From contig NZ_CABUIW010000015.1 in assembly GCF_902491705.1 (NCBI RefSeq), positions 1-39,293 on the forward strand: DNA of 39,293 bases, given 5' to 3'. Every line of letters begins with the position of its first letter. Position 1 is the stretch's first letter. This DNA comes from an uncultured Lactobacillus sp. Lineage in GTDB: Bacteria > Bacillota > Bacilli > Lactobacillales > Lactobacillaceae. Made by a program: the position numbers and the translations under genes. This document shows, piece by piece, positions 25,148-33,986 of the stretch. The notes beneath the pieces are model-generated. The model was not told the DNA's origin, did not search any database, and saw only the letters and a program-made list of their open reading frames with translations.

Positions 25148-26176
25148 CTAATTAAATTGATCTAAGTTCCACTGGTCATACCATTTGATTTGCGGCTTAT
25201 CACCATCAAATGTGATTGGTAACCAAACATATCTCGCCACACTTGTGTTATTCATATCAATATTTTTTAATACACTTTCCCCATAATTAAACTTTTGAGG
25301 CTCTGTCATCAATTTTTTTACATCGGTAGAGTAATCATTATAGTTATACTTAACAGCATCTAATAACCAACGATCCGCACAAGCAATATATAAGTCTTTG
25401 TCATGAACCTTAAAAACAGAAGATATTTGTGAATGAAAAGAAGTTTTACTTTCATCTCCAACATGTGGATTGCCTAAGTTAATAAATGGACCATGCCAAG
25501 TTTTTGCGACAGCGACTTCGGATGGATTAGGCAAATACCCTGTAGTTCCAGAAGTAATTAAATAATGCTTACCACCGCGTTCAAAATATGCTGGTGCTTC
25601 TCTCGCTTCAGGAGGTGCCGCATGAACTAAATGAGTACTATAGTATCCAGTTACATTCGTATAATCATCTGTTAAATCTGCACAAATAATCTCTCCATGA
25701 ACACGTTCAAAATAATAATATGCTTTCCCATCCGGTGCAACGGTTAAATCAAAATCTCCTCCACTCATACCTAGGGGTCGTAAACCTTGACGCACAAGTT
25801 TATATGGTCCACCAAAATTTTGGGATACAAAAATTGATTCAGTTTGTGTGAAATCGGCCTCCATTATTTTTACCCAACAAACAAAGTTTTGCGTTTTCTT
25901 ATTATAGATAATGTGTGGTCGATCAGCCATCTTTTCAGGTGCTAAAACTCCAACTGGATTTAAAAATTTTCCTTCATATTTCCAATTATATAAGTCCTTA
26001 GAAGAATAATAATTCATTCCATCTTGCCAAGTTTTATCTTTGCCTGTAGTTTTATCTTTATTTTCTCCATACCAATAGTATCTATCATTAAGATACATAA
26101 CTGATCCACCATGTGCTTGAATCGGATTACCATCAGTATCTAACCATTCTTTTCCTGGACGTATATTTGTATACAT
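25148..26176 (-). CDS. GH43-like glycosidase (possible exo-beta-1,3-galactanase type)
   Basis: A 342-residue single-domain five-bladed propeller without signal peptide. The opening RPGKEWLDTDGNPIQAHGGS, then YYWYGENK and SSKDLYNW, is the same signature as in the GH43-like protein at 23561, and the two are clearly paralogous over the catalytic domain. From memory this signature fits the GH43_24-type galactanases better than the arabinofuranosidases, but activity needs a test. The ATG at 26176 has GGAGGAA six bases upstream; an earlier in-frame ATG overlaps that site. It follows GH3 with 15 bp between, in one operon. Confidence 0.82.
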   Translation of the reverse strand: MYTNIRPGKEWLDTDGNPIQAHGGSVMYLNDRYYWYGENKDKTTGKDKTWQDGMNYYSSKDLYNWKYEGKFLNPVGVLAPEKMADRPHIIYNKKTQNFVCWVKIMEADFTQTESIFVSQNFGGPYKLVRQGLRPLGMSGGDFDLTVAPDGKAYYYFERVHGEIICADLTDDYTNVTGYYSTHLVHAAPPEAREAPAYFERGGKHYLITSGTTGYLPNPSEVAVAKTWHGPFINLGNPHVGDESKTSFHSQISSVFKVHDKDLYIACADRWLLDAVKYNYNDYSTDVKKLMTEPQKFNYGESVLKNIDMNNTSVARYVWLPITFDGDKPQIKWYDQWNLDQFN

Positions 26177-26191
26177 AATAAATTCCTCCAT

Positions 26192-28594
26192 TTATTTCAC
26201 TTTAGCTACAATAGTTCTGTTTTCTGGATTTATTAAGAATCTATCTTTAGAAATATTAAATGAATCTTCTAACTTAATTTCATTTGAGGCCGTACCAATT
26301 TTAATTTGATATTCTCCTGCCTCAATTTTCCATTTATTATTTTCATCAATAAATGATAATTGAGATGGATCGATTTCGACGTTAACCTTCTTTTCTTCTC
26401 CGGGTTTAAGAGAAATACGTTTAAATCCAATTAATTGCTGTACCGGGCGCATGACTGTTGCAACTGGATCTGTAGCATATATTTGAGCAACAGTAACACC
26501 GGAAATATTACTAGTATTTTTAACTTTAAAACTTAATTTGATTTTTTCATTTGAAGTAAATTCAGTTTTATCCAAACGTAAGTCACTATAAGCAAAAGAT
26601 GAATATGATAATCCATGACCAAAATAATATCTTGGACTGTATGTTAAATCATGATAACCTTTAAAAATTCCACCTTGATGATCATAACTAGAATTAAACT
26701 CATGATTATAAAAAATGGGAACTTGCCCACTATTACGAGCGACCGTAACTGGTAAATGTCCTGATGGATTATTTTTACCTGAAATTGTTCGTGCTATAGC
26801 CCATGGACCATATTTAGCTGGACCCCAAGCTTCAATCAGTGCGTCACATACTTGATCGGCTGCATCACTTGAACATGGACGACCATCAAAGTGTACGCCA
26901 ATTACCGTCTTATGTAATTTGCTCAATTCTTTTAAGAACTCTTCTTGACACTCAGGTAACCCAATATTGGTTGCATCAATTTCTTCTCCCGTAGTAGATG
27001 CCGCATTCCACCCATATCTACCACCAAGTGTTACTATAACTACATCTGCCTCTTTAGCTAATTTCAATGCTTTTTCAAAATGTGAAGTATCATTACCTGT
27101 ATATGGATATCCATAAGCATAATCAATTTTGGCTTTTGGAAACTCTTTTTGTAATTCTTCTAGTAAAGTATGCATATGTGGATATACTTTTCGTGCCAAT
27201 TCTTCAACTTTAGGATTTTGTTTAGTTACTAAACTACCTGGATAAGTCTTTTGAGCAGAGGAGTTTCTAGCGGGAGCATTTTTATCAACATGGACACCTG
27301 CCATTGACATAGAAATACCGATAGAATTTTCTTTCATTGCCATGTATGTATAACCGCCAAACATAGTTATTAATGAATTGGCATGATATCCAATAACTGC
27401 TACTTTCTTATGTGACAAGTCTATTGGTAAAGTTTTATCTTTATTTTGTAATAAAATTAATGATTGCTCTGTTAATTTTTTACTGAGTTTTTCACCAGTT
27501 TCTTTGCTTAAAAGCCTAAGCAATTTATTAATATTAGGCAGTGGATTTTCAAATAAACCGGCTTTAAATTTTGCTTCTAATATTCTTAAAACTGCTCTAT
27601 CTAAAATAGATATCGAAATTTTCCCATCTTTGAACTTTTTTAACAATTCATTATTAAATGCTTCGATTGATGGTGCCTCGCTATCTAAACCTGCTTTTAG
27701 AGCTCGCTCACCCGCTTCAGTTAAAGAAGCAGCTTGACCTTGAAACTTTTTTAAATTACCAATAGCACCATAATCAGAAATCGTAAAACCATCAAATTTC
27801 AGTTGGTCTCTTAATAATTTAGTCAAAATGTCTTTTGATACACCAACAGATTCGCCATTAATAGATGCATATGAACTCATCACACTACCAATTTTGCTAT
27901 TAGTGATAACTGCTTGAAATGGAGTAGCATATGTTTCCTTTAATTCTCGATCTGTTACCATACTTCTAGCACCATGAATCCCACCTTGGCCACTCATAAA
28001 TGCAATAAAGTGCTTAGCAGTTGAAAGCATCCCATTATCAATATCTTTTTGAAAACCTTTAACAGCTGCTTGCCCCATAGCTGCTGCTAAGACGGGATCT
28101 TCCCCAAATGTTTCTGCTAATCGTCCAAATCTGGGATCTCTACATAAATCAAGTACTGGACTTAGAGCTTGATTAAATCCAAGTGCCCTACCTTCTTGAC
28201 CAATTTGATGAGTTATTTTTTGTTCCAAGTCTGGATTCCAACTAGATGCCTGCGAAATTCCTTCTGGAACAACTGTCATTCCTGGTGATAAAACTCCACA
28301 AAGAGTTTCAACATGCAAAAAAGCTGGAATATGAAACCTACTCTGTTTCATAACGATTCTTTGCTGTTCTTCTATCATATTAGCAACGGCTTCTGGATTA
28401 GGCATAACTGTTGCAATTAAATTTGAGATTTCACCAATTCCATTTTTGCAATACTCTTCCATTGGAGTGCTTAATGAAGCAATTTTACTGTAGCATTGGA
28501 GTTGAGCAAATTTTTCTTCCGTCGTCATTTTGCTCATTAGTGATCTTGCCCTTCCTTCAGGGGATCTTCTTGAATCTTTATAAATTTCAACCAT
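26192..28594 (-). CDS. Glycoside hydrolase family 3 enzyme
   Basis: An 800-residue cytoplasmic GH3 enzyme. The (beta/alpha)8 domain holds DPRFGRLAETFGEDP (153-167), KH at 194-195, and the nucleophile Asp274 in TISDYG. The alpha/beta sandwich domain runs to about 640 and a fibronectin-III-like domain lies at 690-780. GH3 members are beta-glucosidases, beta-xylosidases or arabinofuranosidases. The long TIM-barrel-first layout suits the beta-glucosidase/beta-xylosidase branch; the substrate is not certain. It is first in the operon with a GH43-like gene, with AGGAGG ten bases upstream. Its upstream region carries a cre site and the paired AraC-type repeats. Confidence 0.9.
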   Translation of the reverse strand: MVEIYKDSRRSPEGRARSLMSKMTTEEKFAQLQCYSKIASLSTPMEEYCKNGIGEISNLIATVMPNPEAVANMIEEQQRIVMKQSRFHIPAFLHVETLCGVLSPGMTVVPEGISQASSWNPDLEQKITHQIGQEGRALGFNQALSPVLDLCRDPRFGRLAETFGEDPVLAAAMGQAAVKGFQKDIDNGMLSTAKHFIAFMSGQGGIHGARSMVTDRELKETYATPFQAVITNSKIGSVMSSYASINGESVGVSKDILTKLLRDQLKFDGFTISDYGAIGNLKKFQGQAASLTEAGERALKAGLDSEAPSIEAFNNELLKKFKDGKISISILDRAVLRILEAKFKAGLFENPLPNINKLLRLLSKETGEKLSKKLTEQSLILLQNKDKTLPIDLSHKKVAVIGYHANSLITMFGGYTYMAMKENSIGISMSMAGVHVDKNAPARNSSAQKTYPGSLVTKQNPKVEELARKVYPHMHTLLEELQKEFPKAKIDYAYGYPYTGNDTSHFEKALKLAKEADVVIVTLGGRYGWNAASTTGEEIDATNIGLPECQEEFLKELSKLHKTVIGVHFDGRPCSSDAADQVCDALIEAWGPAKYGPWAIARTISGKNNPSGHLPVTVARNSGQVPIFYNHEFNSSYDHQGGIFKGYHDLTYSPRYYFGHGLSYSSFAYSDLRLDKTEFTSNEKIKLSFKVKNTSNISGVTVAQIYATDPVATVMRPVQQLIGFKRISLKPGEEKKVNVEIDPSQLSFIDENNKWKIEAGEYQIKIGTASNEIKLEDSFNISKDRFLINPENRTIVAKVK

Positions 28595-28640
28595 AAAAAT
28601 AGCGCCTCCTAAATAGTTTTCAATATGAATTAAACTATTT

Positions 28641-28654
28641 TGAAACCGCTTACC
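28641..28654. promoter_or_regulatory. cre site upstream of the GH3 operon
   Basis: TGAAACCGCTTACC (reverse GGTAAGCGGTTTCA) matches the CcpA consensus TGWAANCGNTNWCA at 13 of 14 positions, 47 bp upstream of the GH3 start. Carbon catabolite repression is inferred. Confidence 0.65.
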
Positions 28655-28663
28655 ATGTAATTC

Positions 28664-28691
28664 TTTTAACCTAAATTATATTTTTTTAACC
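28664..28691. promoter_or_regulatory. AraC-type operator: two TTTTAACC direct repeats, 20-bp period
   Basis: TTTTAACC occurs at 28664-28671 and 28684-28691, exactly 20 bp apart and 9 bp beyond the cre site. This copies the layout upstream of the GH43-GPH-GH2 operon (repeats 8 bp beyond the cre-like site). Confidence 0.65.
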
Positions 28692-28843
28692 TCAGTTATC
28701 TTTCTCTCATGCTAATAGTTATTACACGTCTTTTTTACCTTTAGTATTAACCCAAACAAGTGGTTGTATTTTTTAAATCAACATGGTATTGTTGCTTACA
28801 TAAAGTAAGTAAAATACAAAAAATGAAACAAGGAGGCATTATT

Positions 28844-29938
28844 ATGAATGTAGAATTAGGAATTTCAAGTTTTGGTGAAACTACTCCATTAGAGTCAACT
28901 GGCAAAGCTATTAGTCATCCACAAAGAATCAAAGATCTGTTAGACGAAATTACATTAGCTGATAAAGTTGGCGTCGATGTTTTCGCAATCGGTGAACATC
29001 ACCGTAAGGATTTCGCGGTTTCAGCTCCAGAAATCGTTTTAGCAATGGCAGCATCAAAAACTAAGAGGATTCACCTTTCAAGCGCCACTACTAACCTGCC
29101 AACTATCGATCCGATCCGTGTTTATGAACAATACGCAACAATTGCTTCAGCATATCCTGGCAGAGTTGAAATTATGGCTGGACGTGGCTCCTTCACTGAA
29201 GCATTTGATATTTTTGGCTATGATCTAAATGATTATGATGCACTGTTTGAAGAAAAATTAAAATTATTACTCGAAATAAACAAACAAGAAATTGTAGATT
29301 GGCCTGGTGGTAAATATACTCCTAAGCTTGATCACAAAGGAATCTGCCCTCGTCCTGAAAAGCCATTATCAATTTCACTGGCAACTGGTGGCAATCCCGA
29401 ATCAACTATTCGTGCAGCAGAACTAGGATTACCAATCGTTTATGCATTAATCGGCGGAAAGATTGATACTTTTGCCCCACTTCTCAAGCTTTACCGCGCA
29501 GTAAACGATAAATTGGGCCACAATCCTGAACAAACACCTATCGCTGCTCACTCATGGGGCTGGCTCGAAGAAGATAATGAAAAAGCAATTAAAGACTACT
29601 ATTATCCTGTTAAATATCTAACTGATGCCATTAGTAAAGAGCGTGAACAATGGCAAGAATTGCCATATGATCAGTATATGGATATGGTAGCCGACGATGG
29701 CGTAATCTTTGCTGGCGATAGTGAACATGTAGCAAATAAGATAATCAAGATGATGGAAACACTTAATTTGCAAAGATTTTACTTGCATCTTCCAGTTGCT
29801 TCAATGCCTCATGACGAAGTGATGAAAGCAATTGAAATTTATGGAACGGAAGTCATTCCTAAGGTTAAGAAGTACTTTGCTGAAAAAGAATCAAAGAAAA
29901 ATTTTCTAAAGCGTTTTACTTTTAAGTGGAAGAAATAA
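28844..29938 (+). CDS. Luciferase-like (LLM class) flavin-dependent oxidoreductase
   Basis: A 364-residue FMN-dependent enzyme of the bacterial-luciferase-like TIM-barrel family. Recognisable features are DVFAIGEHHRKDFAVSAPE, LSSATTNLPTIDPIRVYEQ, GRVEIMAGRGS and LATGGNPESTIRAAELGLP. Such proteins are monooxygenases or reductases; the substrate is unknown. The ATG at 28844 has AGGAGG eight bases upstream, so the extra 28 codons in front are excluded. It is monocistronic and closed by the hairpin at 29950-29987. Confidence 0.88.
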   Translation: MNVELGISSFGETTPLESTGKAISHPQRIKDLLDEITLADKVGVDVFAIGEHHRKDFAVSAPEIVLAMAASKTKRIHLSSATTNLPTIDPIRVYEQYATIASAYPGRVEIMAGRGSFTEAFDIFGYDLNDYDALFEEKLKLLLEINKQEIVDWPGGKYTPKLDHKGICPRPEKPLSISLATGGNPESTIRAAELGLPIVYALIGGKIDTFAPLLKLYRAVNDKLGHNPEQTPIAAHSWGWLEEDNEKAIKDYYYPVKYLTDAISKEREQWQELPYDQYMDMVADDGVIFAGDSEHVANKIIKMMETLNLQRFYLHLPVASMPHDEVMKAIEIYGTEVIPKVKKYFAEKESKKNFLKRFTFKWKK

Positions 29939-29949
29939 GACTGTATACA

Positions 29950-29987
29950 AAATAAACTCACCTATTTAGAAATAGATGAGCTTATTT
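29950..29987. terminator. Intrinsic terminator
   Basis: An imperfect long stem: AAATAA / TTATTT, CTCA / TGAG and CTATTT / AAATAG around a two-base loop, with single mismatches between. It lies between convergent genes. Confidence 0.8.
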
Positions 29988-29995
29988 TTATATAC

Positions 29996-30892
29996 CTATT
30001 TAGCCATATGTTTTCTAAAGAATTCTGCTTCTTCGTCATTAGCCTCTTTTGCCAAATCATCTTTTTGATTAATCAAGAAAACATGTGGCTCTGGATGGTC
30101 TTCATCACCCCAAGATTTTTGAATAACTTCGACACCCTTTGCTCTCAAAAAGCCATCTAGTCGTACAGCACAATCATGAATCATATCCTCATTAGCTGTT
30201 GAAATAAATGTTGGTAAGAAGTCCTTGGTAATATACTTTTCGACATCTAATAAATCAAGTTTATTTTTATCTGTCATCACTTCTGGCTTAAAGTAAGCAA
30301 CTAGTGGCCCGCCAATCATGCCCTTATCAAGAATAAAAGTTGCAGGACTATTTAAAGCAACTGCTCTAAACTTTAAATCAGTTAGCGTGTAACCAAACTT
30401 TTCACGATATTCTGGATTGGTCAAGATGGTAGTATATTGCTCGGCCATTTGACCACCAGCTGAATCCCCAATCAAGAAGACATTGTTTTTATCAAGATTG
30501 TATTCGTCAGCATGATCAGCTACCCAGTGAATATATTGATCAACTTGATCCAATTCCTCTGGGAATGTTGATTCTGGTCCTAAGATATAGTTAGGATTTA
30601 CAAAAGCAAAGCCACGTTTTGCCATTCCTAAGCCATAGAATTGGTAAGTTTCTTTGGTACCATAGACCCAGCCACCGCCGTGAATATTAATAATAGTAGG
30701 AATCTTGCCTTCAACATTTTTAGGAATATACAAATCAAGCAAGTTCCATCTAGGATCTTTACCATATTGAAGATCATTGATTCTTTTTACTTCTGGAATA
30801 TCATGTGGCAATCCACTATCGCGTTTGTCGTCATCCTTTTTCCAGTCGGTTCTCATCTTTTTAACGGCATCTAAGACTTTTTGATCAACCAT
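29996..30892 (-). CDS. Alpha/beta hydrolase (esterase/lipase, HSL-like)
   Basis: A 298-residue cytoplasmic serine hydrolase. The oxyanion motif HGGGWVYG is at residues 71-78, the nucleophile Ser144 is in GDSAGG, and a histidine near residue 270 lies in a DEDHPEPH context. The HGGGW-type motif groups it with hormone-sensitive-lipase-like carboxylesterases. The substrate is unknown; a short-chain or phenolic ester is possible. It lies 21 bp behind the NAD kinase gene, so the two are co-transcribed. Confidence 0.85.
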   Translation of the reverse strand: MVDQKVLDAVKKMRTDWKKDDDKRDSGLPHDIPEVKRINDLQYGKDPRWNLLDLYIPKNVEGKIPTIINIHGGGWVYGTKETYQFYGLGMAKRGFAFVNPNYILGPESTFPEELDQVDQYIHWVADHADEYNLDKNNVFLIGDSAGGQMAEQYTTILTNPEYREKFGYTLTDLKFRAVALNSPATFILDKGMIGGPLVAYFKPEVMTDKNKLDLLDVEKYITKDFLPTFISTANEDMIHDCAVRLDGFLRAKGVEVIQKSWGDEDHPEPHVFLINQKDDLAKEANDEEAEFFRKHMAK

Positions 30893-30913
30893 AATTCTTT
30901 TCTCTCTTTCGTT

Positions 30914-31729
30914 TTAATCGTTATTTTCAGATCCAATAAATGATTGGTGAACGCGTAACCAAAAGGCAGGTTTTCTGAAGTTTACAAAGTAAGCTGATTT
31001 TGGAGAAACAACATATCTAATCTCCTTAATCGGAGATTTATGCTTAAATTCTTTTCCGTCCACACCAATGAAATAATAATCTTCCAGTCCAGGCTTAGGA
31101 ATAACAGTGATTGATTCCCTATCACCTAGCACAATTGAAGAAGAAATCGTCCGATAGACTTGATTATTGATCGATGACATTTCAGACATTTGAATTGCTC
31201 TCAGAGTAGGACTAACAATTGCACCACCTAATGATTTGTTATAAGCAGTTGAACCGGTTGGAGTAGATACACAAAGCCCATCGCCGTTGAACTTTTCAAA
31301 CAAATCTTTATTGATATAAACATCAGCCTTAATAGTTTGAATGCTTCTTCTAAAAGTTATTTCGTTTAAAGCAGTCAGAATCAATTTTTTACCATTTTCT
31401 AGAGTAACGGTTGCTTGAACCAATGGATCAGGAGTCATAGGAATCTTAGGCTGACTTAAAGTACTGATTATTTTCTCAATTGGAAGATCATGCCATGTGT
31501 AAAAGCCAAGATGACCAGTGTGAAGGCCGAGAAAGCCTACATGATCAATCAAATTAAAGTATTTGTGAAAGGCTGACATTAACGTGCCATCCCCACCTAT
31601 GGAAATGACAATATCAGGATTATCATTATCAATTTTTAAAGCATCAGAAGCTATGATTGCTTGATGCAGCTTTTTATATACATTTTGAGTTTCTTCTTTG
31701 TTATTGGCAACAATAGCAATTTTAGTCAT
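30914..31729 (-). CDS. nadK: NAD kinase
   Basis: A 271-residue ATP-NAD kinase, which phosphorylates NAD to NADP in the cytoplasm. Diagnostic motifs are GGDGTL (residues 45-50), the ALNE segment near 120, and TPTGSTAYNKSLGGA, the NAD-binding loop. Length fits the compact bacterial family. AGGAGG precedes the ATG. It is first in a two-gene unit with an alpha/beta hydrolase. Confidence 0.92.
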   Translation of the reverse strand: MTKIAIVANNKEETQNVYKKLHQAIIASDALKIDNDNPDIVISIGGDGTLMSAFHKYFNLIDHVGFLGLHTGHLGFYTWHDLPIEKIISTLSQPKIPMTPDPLVQATVTLENGKKLILTALNEITFRRSIQTIKADVYINKDLFEKFNGDGLCVSTPTGSTAYNKSLGGAIVSPTLRAIQMSEMSSINNQVYRTISSSIVLGDRESITVIPKPGLEDYYFIGVDGKEFKHKSPIKEIRYVVSPKSAYFVNFRKPAFWLRVHQSFIGSENND

Positions 31730-31901
31730 AAAAAGGCCTCCTATTATTTAATTTTACAACTAATCGATTATAGCGGCTTAGATTCCAACATTATTAACAC
31801 TTTGGGGAAGGATTTTTCCAATCATTCTCTTATTAATTGATTCAACCTTTATCACCATGTACAATCTAAAATATAAATATGATGAAACGGAATGTTGCTA
31901 A

Positions 31902-32108
31902 ATGAATTCAACTCAAATCAACTGCATCATTAAATTAGGCGAAACTGGCAGTATTACAGATTGCGAAATAAGTGCAACGTCAAATGAAGGAATTAGTATC
32001 ATGCCATCATTTGCCCAAAATAAAAGAAATGAATATTTAGCATACTTTCCCAATATAATAAGAAATTTACAAAAAGCTATAAATTTAACGTTAAAAAATG
32101 AAAGATAA
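31902..32108 (+). CDS. Small hypothetical protein (68 residues)
   Basis: A short frame in an otherwise empty stretch between the divergent NAD kinase gene and the next terminator. The product is soluble and has no motif I recognise. Only a weak GGA lies upstream of the ATG. It may be a gene remnant or a chance frame. Confidence 0.25.
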   Translation: MNSTQINCIIKLGETGSITDCEISATSNEGISIMPSFAQNKRNEYLAYFPNIIRNLQKAINLTLKNER

Positions 32109-32164
32109 ACTTATTGAATTGCATCACTTAAATCATATAGTATAGATATCTGTATTTTTACCTA

Positions 32165-32205
32165 AAAAGCCAAGATCCACGCAAAAAACGTGAGTCTTGG
32201 CTTTT
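32165..32205. terminator. Intrinsic terminator
   Basis: Stem AAAAGCCAAGA / TCTTGGCTTTT with an inner CACG/CGTG pairing. It lies just beyond the stop of the hydrolase gene at 32215 and would serve that minus-strand gene. Confidence 0.88.
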
Positions 32206-32214
32206 AAATTTCAA

Positions 32215-33093
32215 TTATTCAGCTAAACACTGTTTAATGAATTGATCATAAATATCTGTCATTCTTTGATCGTAAAATGCATTATTACCGTGATTTGCAC
32301 TATCAATTAAATAAAGACGTACTGGTTTACCTGCTTTTTTCAAAGCATGATATAGTTCGATACTTTCCTTATCAGATACCGTTGTATCTCCTGTTCCGTG
32401 AGTAATCAACATTGCAGGGAAATCTTCATTAACATAAGTTTTTGAATTTGCGGCCTCTGTTTCTTCCAAATGGTCCATAATATTGAAGCCCATTTCACTG
32501 CCTTCTGGTGTATTCAAATCGTGACTTTCTCCAGTGTTTGGAAAGCCGCCTTTCATTGATAAATCTACAGCACCATAAAGATCAATAATACCTTTAACTT
32601 CAACTGATTCATCATTAATTGGTTTATCAAACTTATCTGTCTTTGCGGTCATGCCGGCTACGGTAGCAACCTGACCACCAGATGAGTCGCCCATAATAAT
32701 GAAGTTATCTTTTTGAATAAAGTACTTCTTTGCATTTGCTCTTAAAAAGCGAATAGCATTTTTAGCATCAATAATTGGAGCTGGAAAATGGTAACCTGCT
32801 TCATAATCACGATATTGCACGATAGCAATGACATAACCTTTGGCTGCTAATTGCTTTAAATCATCAACTCTGCGATAAATGTTTTGTTTAGCCCAATGAC
32901 TGCCTTGAACAAAGACAATACATGGAAAAGTTTGATCCGGCTTATTGTAAATATTAGGTTGCAAAATTTGCAGAACTAATTCTTTACCGTAATTTTCATA
33001 AGGAACATCGGGAATATATTGCACACCAATTTCGTCACCATCTAAATCAAAATGAGTTACTGTATTTTCACTAGTTAAATCAATTTCTTTCAT
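32215..33093 (-). CDS. Alpha/beta hydrolase (esterase/lipase family)
   Basis: A 292-residue cytoplasmic serine hydrolase. The oxyanion region reads FVQGSHW (61-67) where relatives have HGGGW, so the canonical His-Gly-Gly is replaced. The nucleophile Ser137 is in GDSSGG, the acid is probably the Asp in THGTGDTTV, and the histidine is in DSANHG. It is of the same general class as the hydrolase at 29996 but distant. The natural ester is unknown. It is monocistronic, with GGGGA before the ATG. Confidence 0.85.
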   Translation of the reverse strand: MKEIDLTSENTVTHFDLDGDEIGVQYIPDVPYENYGKELVLQILQPNIYNKPDQTFPCIVFVQGSHWAKQNIYRRVDDLKQLAAKGYVIAIVQYRDYEAGYHFPAPIIDAKNAIRFLRANAKKYFIQKDNFIIMGDSSGGQVATVAGMTAKTDKFDKPINDESVEVKGIIDLYGAVDLSMKGGFPNTGESHDLNTPEGSEMGFNIMDHLEETEAANSKTYVNEDFPAMLITHGTGDTTVSDKESIELYHALKKAGKPVRLYLIDSANHGNNAFYDQRMTDIYDQFIKQCLAE

Positions 33094-33296
33094 AATCCAG
33101 TCCCCTTTCTTCTCTACACTTATTAATTATAAATGTCTTTTTTAAAAAGTATGTAAACCTTTTGGCATATTAAGTTGACGAATTGGAACATTCAAAGTCA
33201 TTTTTCTATTTTAAATAAGCTTTTATAATTAAGGAAAGAATTTATTTTACTTTGCTTATACTGCACTAGAATACTAGTAGTAATATCACTATATTC

Positions 33297-33980
33297 ATGA
33301 ACTATTCCTCAGAGAACAAAACTATGAAAAAAACAAATATCACTTTAAATCAACTTTATGACATCATGTATGACAATATGGACCCAACCGGTTGGTGGCC
33401 AGGCCGCTCAGACTGGGAAATTATCTGGTCAACTGTTTTAGTGCAGAACACTAATTGGAAAAATGTTGCCCAAGCATTAAAGACACTCTATCGTGATTCG
33501 AAATTTTTGCCACAAAACATCCTCAAAATGAGTGACGAAGAGTTGGCTAACTCCATTAGAGCAGCTGGGTTCTACACTCGAAAAGTGAAAACTATTAAGA
33601 ATCTTGCTAATTACTTTAAGTCCTATGACTACGACTTGGAGTTAATGCAAGAATTGCCTAAAGCAAGACTGCGAAAAGAATTACTTGCAATCAGCGGAAT
33701 TGGGCCTGAAACAGCCGATGTCATTCTAATGTATGGCTTAAGAAAAGGTGAATTTGTTGTTGACCTTTATTCAAGACGACTCTTCTCATGCCTTGGCTGG
33801 GATATTCCTAATTACGAGAAAGCAAAAAAGATAATTGAGAGTAATCTGACTGACTTCACCCTAAGAAGCTATCAGAACTTTCATGCAATGATTGATACCT
33901 TTAATCAAGAATATAAATTGCCACAAGATTTTGAAAAGTCTTTTTTGAAGGATTATCAGATAATTATTCCTAGTTATTAG
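33297..33980 (+). CDS. HhH-GPD DNA glycosylase (endonuclease III-like, no Fe-S cluster)
   Basis: A base-excision-repair glycosylase of up to 227 residues. The helix-hairpin-helix SGIGPETADV is followed by the catalytic Asp in VVDLYSRRL. Endonuclease III has a catalytic Lys in the hairpin (GRKTA); here the position is Glu, and the C-terminal cysteine quartet of the iron-sulphur cluster is absent. This suggests a monofunctional glycosylase, possibly of the MagIII 3-methyladenine type. Two starts are possible, ATG at 33297 or 33324, and neither has a strong ribosome site. It ends 6 bp from the convergent defence-like operon. Confidence 0.82.
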   Translation: MNYSSENKTMKKTNITLNQLYDIMYDNMDPTGWWPGRSDWEIIWSTVLVQNTNWKNVAQALKTLYRDSKFLPQNILKMSDEELANSIRAAGFYTRKVKTIKNLANYFKSYDYDLELMQELPKARLRKELLAISGIGPETADVILMYGLRKGEFVVDLYSRRLFSCLGWDIPNYEKAKKIIESNLTDFTLRSYQNFHAMIDTFNQEYKLPQDFEKSFLKDYQIIIPSY

Positions 33981-33986
33981 ACATTG

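Noticed and set aside
28760..28843. A 28-residue N-terminal extension of the luciferase-like oxidoreductase
   Set aside because: The ATG at 28844 has a perfect AGGAGG site and family homology begins there.
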